In this document: piece by piece, positions 59,911-64,000 of the stretch
How positions within the stretch are numbered: the first letter of the stretch is position 1
How the letters are laid out: every line of letters starts with the position of its first letter
DNA from: Muribaculaceae bacterium
Lineage (GTDB): Bacteria > Bacteroidota > Bacteroidia > Bacteroidales > Muribaculaceae
Direction: 5' to 3'
Length of the DNA: 64,000 nt
Assembly (NCBI GenBank): GCA_009775265.1
Contig: VSPG01000001.1
Location: 190,978-254,977, forward strand
The notes under the pieces: generated by a model
The model's input: the letters and a program-made list of their open reading frames with translations, nothing else
Told to the model about the DNA's origin: nothing
Databases searched by the model: none
Translations under genes and position numbers: made by a program

Positions 59911-60825
59911 ATGATAAAAGTCGGAGTACTTGAAGCTGCAACTGCCATAGGAGCTGAACTAATCAGGATTCTACTGAATCATCCTGACGTGGAACTGCAA
60001 TGGGCGCAGAGTAGTGTCGTACAAGGGGCGTTGTCGGCGTACATACGCGGTATAACGGGTGAGACGGATTTGTCATTCTGCCGTATGGCGCTTGGAGAAG
60101 TGGATGCTATCATAAACTGCTCTCCCGTTCCGGTCAGTGCCGAAATGTTGGCGGGTGTTGCCCGGAATCCGGCAAATGTGAAAATAATAGAGATGGCAGC
60201 TACAGAGCTGCCTGATACTTATGCTTATGGGATTTGCGAACTAAACAGGAAAACTCTTGTGCGCGGGTGCATGACGGCGCGGCACGTAAGCCCGCTTGCA
60301 ATGGCTGTGGAACTTGCACTTTTTCCGCTTGCCAAGCATCTGATGCTTAATTCGCAAATAAGCGTTGCCGCCACTATAGGAGTAAGTGGCACACGCGCTA
60401 TTTCACGCAGAGGAAGCGGCCGCTTGCCTGAGTGCGGCGAGATAGCAGATGCGATGAGACTTGTACAGTCGAGCTTTTTCGGTAATGTGGATATTGTTGA
60501 GATGCGTAGTGGCGGCGCTGATGGATTGATGGCCGTAATTAGTATGCCGTGTCCGATGCCAATCGGGGAAATCCGTCCACTTTACGAAAAAGCGTACGAA
60601 GATCACAGTTTCACATATGTAAGCGAAGACATCGTCGATACACGTGATGTGGCCGGAACGAATAAGTGTCTGCTGCATTTGGATAAAGTGGACGATACGT
60701 TGCACATAACCGCAGTGCTTGATCCACGCATAAAGGGCGGAGCCGGAAATGCCGTGCACATGCTAAACCTCATGTTCGGACTTCTTGAGCGCACCGGTCT
60801 GGCGATTAAGGCTACCCCGGAATAA
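59911..60825 (+). CDS. ArgC-like protein lacking recognisable catalytic residues
   Basis: 304 residues, slightly shorter than ArgC (about 320-345). It clearly belongs to the N-acetyl-gamma-glutamyl-phosphate reductase family: GAELIRILLNHPDVEL, YAYGICELNRKTLV, FPLAKHLMLN, and the C-terminal NKCLLHLDKVDDTLHITAV with KGGAGNAVHMLNLMFGLLE. The dinucleotide-binding glycine motif at the start is replaced by VLEAATAIG (residues 6-14). Where the active cysteine of NPGC belongs (about 125-130) it has ARHVSPLAMAVEL, and no GHxHxPE-like histidine is seen in 160-185. So it is probably not an active reductase; a regulatory or scaffold role is possible. The frame is intact, with no stop or frameshift. Upstream is waaA, downstream ppdK with its own promoter. 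Confidence 0.8.
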   Translation: MIKVGVLEAATAIGAELIRILLNHPDVELQWAQSSVVQGALSAYIRGITGETDLSFCRMALGEVDAIINCSPVPVSAEMLAGVARNPANVKIIEMAATELPDTYAYGICELNRKTLVRGCMTARHVSPLAMAVELALFPLAKHLMLNSQISVAATIGVSGTRAISRRGSGRLPECGEIADAMRLVQSSFFGNVDIVEMRSGGADGLMAVISMPCPMPIGEIRPLYEKAYEDHSFTYVSEDIVDTRDVAGTNKCLLHLDKVDDTLHITAVLDPRIKGGAGNAVHMLNLMFGLLERTGLAIKATPE

Positions 60826-60900
60826 TGGCTTATGCCGTTAAAAAAAGAATAATGGTTTGCCTAAAATGCTTTAAAAATTTCGCTTTTGTCGTTTTTTTAG

Positions 60901-60908
60901 TAATTTTG
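60901..60908 (+). promoter_or_regulatory. -7 promoter element of ppdK
   Basis: TAATTTTG matches TAnnTTTG, 72 bases before the ppdK ATG. The leader contains a small GACCT/AGGTC hairpin (about 60919-60931). Confidence 0.6.
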
Positions 60909-60980
60909 CAAAACTAAGACCTCAAAGGTCGGACCAAATAGAGAAAATTAATAAAACACCATAATTAATTCGATTAACCA

Positions 60981-63695
60981 ATGAAACGAGTCTACACATT
61001 CGGCGACGGTAAAGCCGAAGGAGATGCCGGGATGCGAAATCTTCTCGGCGGCAAGGGCGCCAATCTGGCAGAAATGAACTTGCTCGGCATGCCCGTGCCT
61101 CCCGGTTTCACCATTACAACAGAGGTTTGTACCGAGTATACACAATATGGCAAGGATGAGGTTGTAAATCGCATCCAGAAAGAGGTTGAAGCTGCGGTAG
61201 CGCATGTTGAGACTCTTACCGGTAAGAAATTCGACGACCCTGCCAATCCTCTGCTCGTCAGCGTGCGTTCCGGTGCCCGCGCTTCCATGCCTGGTATGAT
61301 GGACACTGTCCTCAACCTCGGCATGAATGATGCCACTGTCGAAAGCCTCGCAAACAAAAGCGGTAATCCCCGTTTTGCTTGGGACAGCTACCGCCGTTTT
61401 GTGCAGATGTATGGCGATGTCGTTCTTGGCATGAAACCCAAGAGCAAAAATGACATTGACCCCTTTGAAGAAATCATGGATAAGGTTAAGGAAGACAAAG
61501 GCGTAAAGCTCGACACAGAACTCGACGTCGAAGATCTTAAAAACCTTGTAAAACTTTTCAAAGGTGCGGTAAAAGAATTTACAGGTAAAGATTTTCCTGA
61601 CAGCGCATGGGAACAGCTCTGGGGCGGCATCTGCGCCGTGTTTGATAGTTGGATGAACGAACGTGCCATCCTTTACCGTCGAATGAACCAGATTCCTGAA
61701 GAGTGGGGCACAGCCGTGAACGTTCAGGCTATGGTATATGGCAACATGGGTGAAAATTCCGCTACAGGCGTTGCTTTCAGCCGTGACGCAGCTACCGGCG
61801 AAAATCTTTTCAATGGCGAATACCTTATCAATGCACAGGGTGAAGACGTTGTAGCCGGCATACGTACACCTCAGCAGATTACTCTCGAAGGTTCGCGCCG
61901 TTGGGCTGCCCTTCAGGGCATATCGGAAGATGAGCGTAAGAGCAAATATCCTTCGCTCGAAGAAGCCATGCCCGTATGCGCTCAGGAGCTCTTCAAAATC
62001 GCCGACAATCTTGAAGAACATTACAAGGATATGCAGGACATGGAGTTCACAATCCAGGACGGCAAACTTTGGATGCTCCAGACCCGCAATGGCAAACGTA
62101 CAGGTGCAGCTATGGTGAAAATCGCCATGGATCTCCTTCGTGCCGGCGAGATAGATGAAAAGACTGTGCTCATGCGCATGGAGCCCCAAAAACTGGACGA
62201 ACTTCTTCATCCGGTGTTTGAAAAAGCAGCTCTTAAACGTGCAAAAGTGGCAGCGAAAGGTCTGCCTGCTTCGCCCGGTGCCGCCACAGGACAAATCGTA
62301 TTCAGCGCTGACGAGGCTGAAGCATGGGCCGAGAAAAAGCGTAAAGTTATCCTCGTCCGCATTGAGACATCTCCCGAAGACCTCCGTGGTATGGCTGTTG
62401 CGCAGGGCATTCTTACAATGCGTGGCGGCATGACGTCGCATGCGGCTGTTGTGGCTCGTGGCATGGGTAAATGCTGTGTCAGCGGCGCCGGAGAAATCAA
62501 GATCGATTATAAAGAAAAAACAGTCGAAATGGGCGGCAAGGTCTATAACGAAGGCGACTGGATTTCTCTTAACGGCTCCACCGGAGAAGTTTATGACGGT
62601 CAGGTGCCCACAACCGAACCTGAACTTGACGGCGATTTCGGCAGCATCATGAATCTTGCGGCCAAGTATACAAAGACACTGGTCCGTACCAACGCCGATT
62701 CTCCCCGCGATGCAAAGCAGGCTCGTGCTTTCGGTGCACAGGGCATCGGTCTCTGCCGTACCGAGCACATGTTCTTTGAAGGCGACCGTATCAAGAGCGT
62801 GCGTGAGATGATTCTCGCTTCCGATGAGGAAGGCCGTCGTGCAGCTCTTGCCAAACTGCTTCCCATGCAGCGTGGTGATTTCGAAGGAATCTTCGAAGCA
62901 ATGGACGGATATGGCGTTACCATTCGTCTGCTCGATCCCCCGCTGCACGAATTCGTACCCCACCAGACCGCAACCCAGAAAGAGCTTGCCGATGAAATGG
63001 GTATCTCTCTTGCCGAAGTTAAAGCCAAAGTGGACAGCCTTGAAGAGTTCAACCCCATGCTTGGCCACCGTGGCTGCCGTCTTGGCATCACATATCCCGA
63101 AATCACCGAGATGCAGACCCGTGCCATCATTGAAGCGGCTATCGCATGCAAGCGTCGCGGCATTGATGTACATCCTGAAATTATGATTCCTCTTGTAGGC
63201 TCACTTAAGGAAATCCAGCATCAGGCCAATATTATCAACGAGACTGCCGGCAAAGTATTCGACGAGCAGGGCGAATCACTTCCCTACCTCGTAGGCACCA
63301 TGATTGAAGTTCCCCGCGCGGCTCTTACAGCCAATGAAATAGCGTCTGTTGCCGACTTCTTCTCTTTTGGTACCAACGACCTCACACAGATGACATTCGG
63401 CTTCTCTCGTGATGATGCGCCCAAGTTCCTCAAGTTCTATAAGGAGCATGGCATAATCAAGACCGATCCCTTCGAAGTTCTTGATCAGGAAGGCGTAGGC
63501 CAGCTCGTCCGTATGGGCGTAGAAAAAGGCCGTGGTGTCAAGCCCGAACTTAAAGTGGGCATCTGCGGTGAACATGGCGGCGAACCCTCCAGCGTCAAAT
63601 TCTGTGCCAAACTCGGCATGAATTATGTCAGCTGTTCTCCGTTCCGAGTGCCCATCGCCCGCGTAGCTGCGGCGCAGGCAGCGATAGAGGACTAA
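60981..63695 (+). CDS. ppdK: Pyruvate, phosphate dikinase
   Basis: 904 residues. Interconverts pyruvate, ATP and Pi with PEP, AMP and PPi in central metabolism. The nucleotide-binding domain begins with GGKGANLAEMNLLGMPVPPGF; the swivelling domain has the phosphohistidine in GGMTSHAAVVARGMGKCC; and the C-terminal PEP-binding barrel has GLCRTEHMFF, the substrate region FFSFGTNDLTQMTFGFSRDD and VGICGEHGGEPSSVKFC. Length and motif order agree with bacterial enzymes. It is alone in its unit, with a promoter and a terminator. Codon use is very regular, which probably reflects high expression. Confidence 0.97.
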   Translation: MKRVYTFGDGKAEGDAGMRNLLGGKGANLAEMNLLGMPVPPGFTITTEVCTEYTQYGKDEVVNRIQKEVEAAVAHVETLTGKKFDDPANPLLVSVRSGARASMPGMMDTVLNLGMNDATVESLANKSGNPRFAWDSYRRFVQMYGDVVLGMKPKSKNDIDPFEEIMDKVKEDKGVKLDTELDVEDLKNLVKLFKGAVKEFTGKDFPDSAWEQLWGGICAVFDSWMNERAILYRRMNQIPEEWGTAVNVQAMVYGNMGENSATGVAFSRDAATGENLFNGEYLINAQGEDVVAGIRTPQQITLEGSRRWAALQGISEDERKSKYPSLEEAMPVCAQELFKIADNLEEHYKDMQDMEFTIQDGKLWMLQTRNGKRTGAAMVKIAMDLLRAGEIDEKTVLMRMEPQKLDELLHPVFEKAALKRAKVAAKGLPASPGAATGQIVFSADEAEAWAEKKRKVILVRIETSPEDLRGMAVAQGILTMRGGMTSHAAVVARGMGKCCVSGAGEIKIDYKEKTVEMGGKVYNEGDWISLNGSTGEVYDGQVPTTEPELDGDFGSIMNLAAKYTKTLVRTNADSPRDAKQARAFGAQGIGLCRTEHMFFEGDRIKSVREMILASDEEGRRAALAKLLPMQRGDFEGIFEAMDGYGVTIRLLDPPLHEFVPHQTATQKELADEMGISLAEVKAKVDSLEEFNPMLGHRGCRLGITYPEITEMQTRAIIEAAIACKRRGIDVHPEIMIPLVGSLKEIQHQANIINETAGKVFDEQGESLPYLVGTMIEVPRAALTANEIASVADFFSFGTNDLTQMTFGFSRDDAPKFLKFYKEHGIIKTDPFEVLDQEGVGQLVRMGVEKGRGVKPELKVGICGEHGGEPSSVKFCAKLGMNYVSCSPFRVPIARVAAAQAAIED

Positions 63696-63717
63696 ACAAT
63701 AGTCGCTGAATTATAAT

Positions 63718-63761
63718 AATTAGGCTGTAACGCTCTGTAAAACAGAGGTTACGGCCTAATT
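63718..63761 (+). terminator. Terminator after ppdK
   Basis: AATTAGGC (63718-63725) pairs with GCCTAATT (63754-63761), with further inner pairing (GTAAC with GTTAC, TCTG with CAGA) and small mismatches, and a short loop. T-rich bases follow. It starts 22 bases after the stop codon. Confidence 0.7.
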
Positions 63762-63818
63762 TACTCTTAAGGGTATCGCTCACTTGGAAACGATAAATAA
63801 TGCCAAATGGGCGGCAAT

Positions 63819-63881
63819 GTTTAGAAATAGTTTAGAGATTTCGGCACCCTGTTTAGAGCGCGTTTAGAGCGATGTTTAGAG
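63819..63881. repeat. Phased GTTTAGAG direct repeats
   Basis: GTTTAGAA at 63819, then GTTTAGAG at 63830, 63851, 63862 and 63874. Start-to-start distances are 11, 21, 11 and 12 bases, about one or two DNA turns. This is the pattern of protein-binding arrays such as iterons or integrase arm sites. A related CTTTAGAG is at 63916. Confidence 0.8.
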
Positions 63882-64000
63882 TTGCTAACCTCTGATAGAC
63901 AATTAAAAAAAAAGCCTTTAGAGGTTGGGGCGGTGAAACCGACCCCGTGTTTGCGACGAGAGTGCAAAAGATGTAGTTCCTGACAAAAGATTTGATAATA

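Larger units (their letters stand above)
63696..64000. other. Non-coding right edge with terminator and repeat array
   Basis: After ppdK no open frame was found up to the window end. The region holds the ppdK terminator (63718-63761), the GTTTAGAG array (63819-63881), an inverted pair AACCTCT (63887-63893) and AGAGGTT (63920-63926) around a run of nine A, and a GC-rich stem (63927-63946). The density of repeated motifs suggests a control or recombination region for something beyond the edge. Confidence 0.6.

Noticed and set aside
59911..60825. Calling the ArgC-like gene a decaying pseudogene
   Set aside because: The frame is complete, the ends are conserved and there is no stop or frameshift; only the active-site segments are changed, which fits a maintained pseudoenzyme better.
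60948..63173. Antisense open frame of 741 codons over ppdK
   Set aside because: The codon bias of the highly regular ppdK gene leaves few stop-complement codons in this frame; the translation is low-complexity in character (rich in Phe, His, Cys) with no domain or start signal.
63819..63881. Reading the GTTTAGAG array as a CRISPR
   Set aside because: The repeats are only 8 bases and the gaps only 3-13 bases; no cas gene is visible.
1..64000. tRNA, rRNA, tmRNA, insertion sequences and transposases
   Set aside because: All gaps between genes were read for cloverleaf-like or transposase-like sequence and none was recognised; short or divergent elements could still have been missed by eye.

Overview
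The window is a chromosomal segment of a Bacteroidales bacterium. A gut or rumen relative of Muribaculaceae or Bacteroides seems most likely, but this is inferred from gene content, since no rRNA or taxonomic marker is present. Supporting signs are a polysaccharide utilisation locus with a surface glycan-binding protein and a lipoprotein carrying a surface-export motif, many promoters of the Bacteroidetes type (TAnnTTTG at -7), a Rho factor with a long low-complexity insert, class I fumarase, pyruvate phosphate dikinase, an NfnAB-like pair and the menD-B-C-E order.

Layout. Positions 1-7544 are the end of a glycan utilisation locus on the + strand: a partial surface glycan-binding protein, a BACON-GH5 endoglucanase lipoprotein, two GH43 enzymes and a DUF5060/GH-A enzyme. 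A 405-base non-coding stretch with a 25-bp perfect inverted repeat separates it from housekeeping genes. Positions 7950-17715 hold glnS, a TPR protein, mltG, a second TPR protein on the - strand, a flavin reductase, glyA, ispD and recG. From 17710 to 21142 lies a - strand set (DUF3737 beta-helix protein, PatB-type C-S lyase, MATE exporter) divergent from fumarase. From 22955 to 38230 nearly everything is on the - strand: a PiT phosphate transporter fused to a PhoU-like domain, a Dabb protein, an ABC-F ATPase, a short aspartokinase, a Crp/Fnr regulator, a TonB-dependent receptor, rho and the menaquinone genes menD-B-C-E.

Positions 38374-40927 form a small + strand glycan assembly set (DegT aminotransferase, HAD hydrolase, WecG/TagA transferase). 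From 40942 to 52145 are - strand operons: tdk with a DUF3108 gene; mlaE-mlaF-holB-addB-like-hemW in one very tight run; and DUF5606-nfnA-nfnB. From 52278 to 63695 the + strand carries a membrane protein, smpB, aspS, a NIF3 protein, a zinc-ribbon coiled-coil protein, gltX, waaA, an ArgC-like protein without recognisable active-site residues, and ppdK. The last 300 bases are non-coding and contain a helically phased array of GTTTAGAG repeats.

No tRNA, rRNA, insertion sequence or CRISPR array was recognised. The observations most worth following are the ArgC-like probable pseudoenzyme (59911-60825), the GTTTAGAG array at the right edge, the ABC-F protein with a substituted second Walker B glutamate, the aspartokinase lacking one ACT domain, and several unusually perfect inverted repeats between genes. 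I did not find a clear new defence or signalling system.
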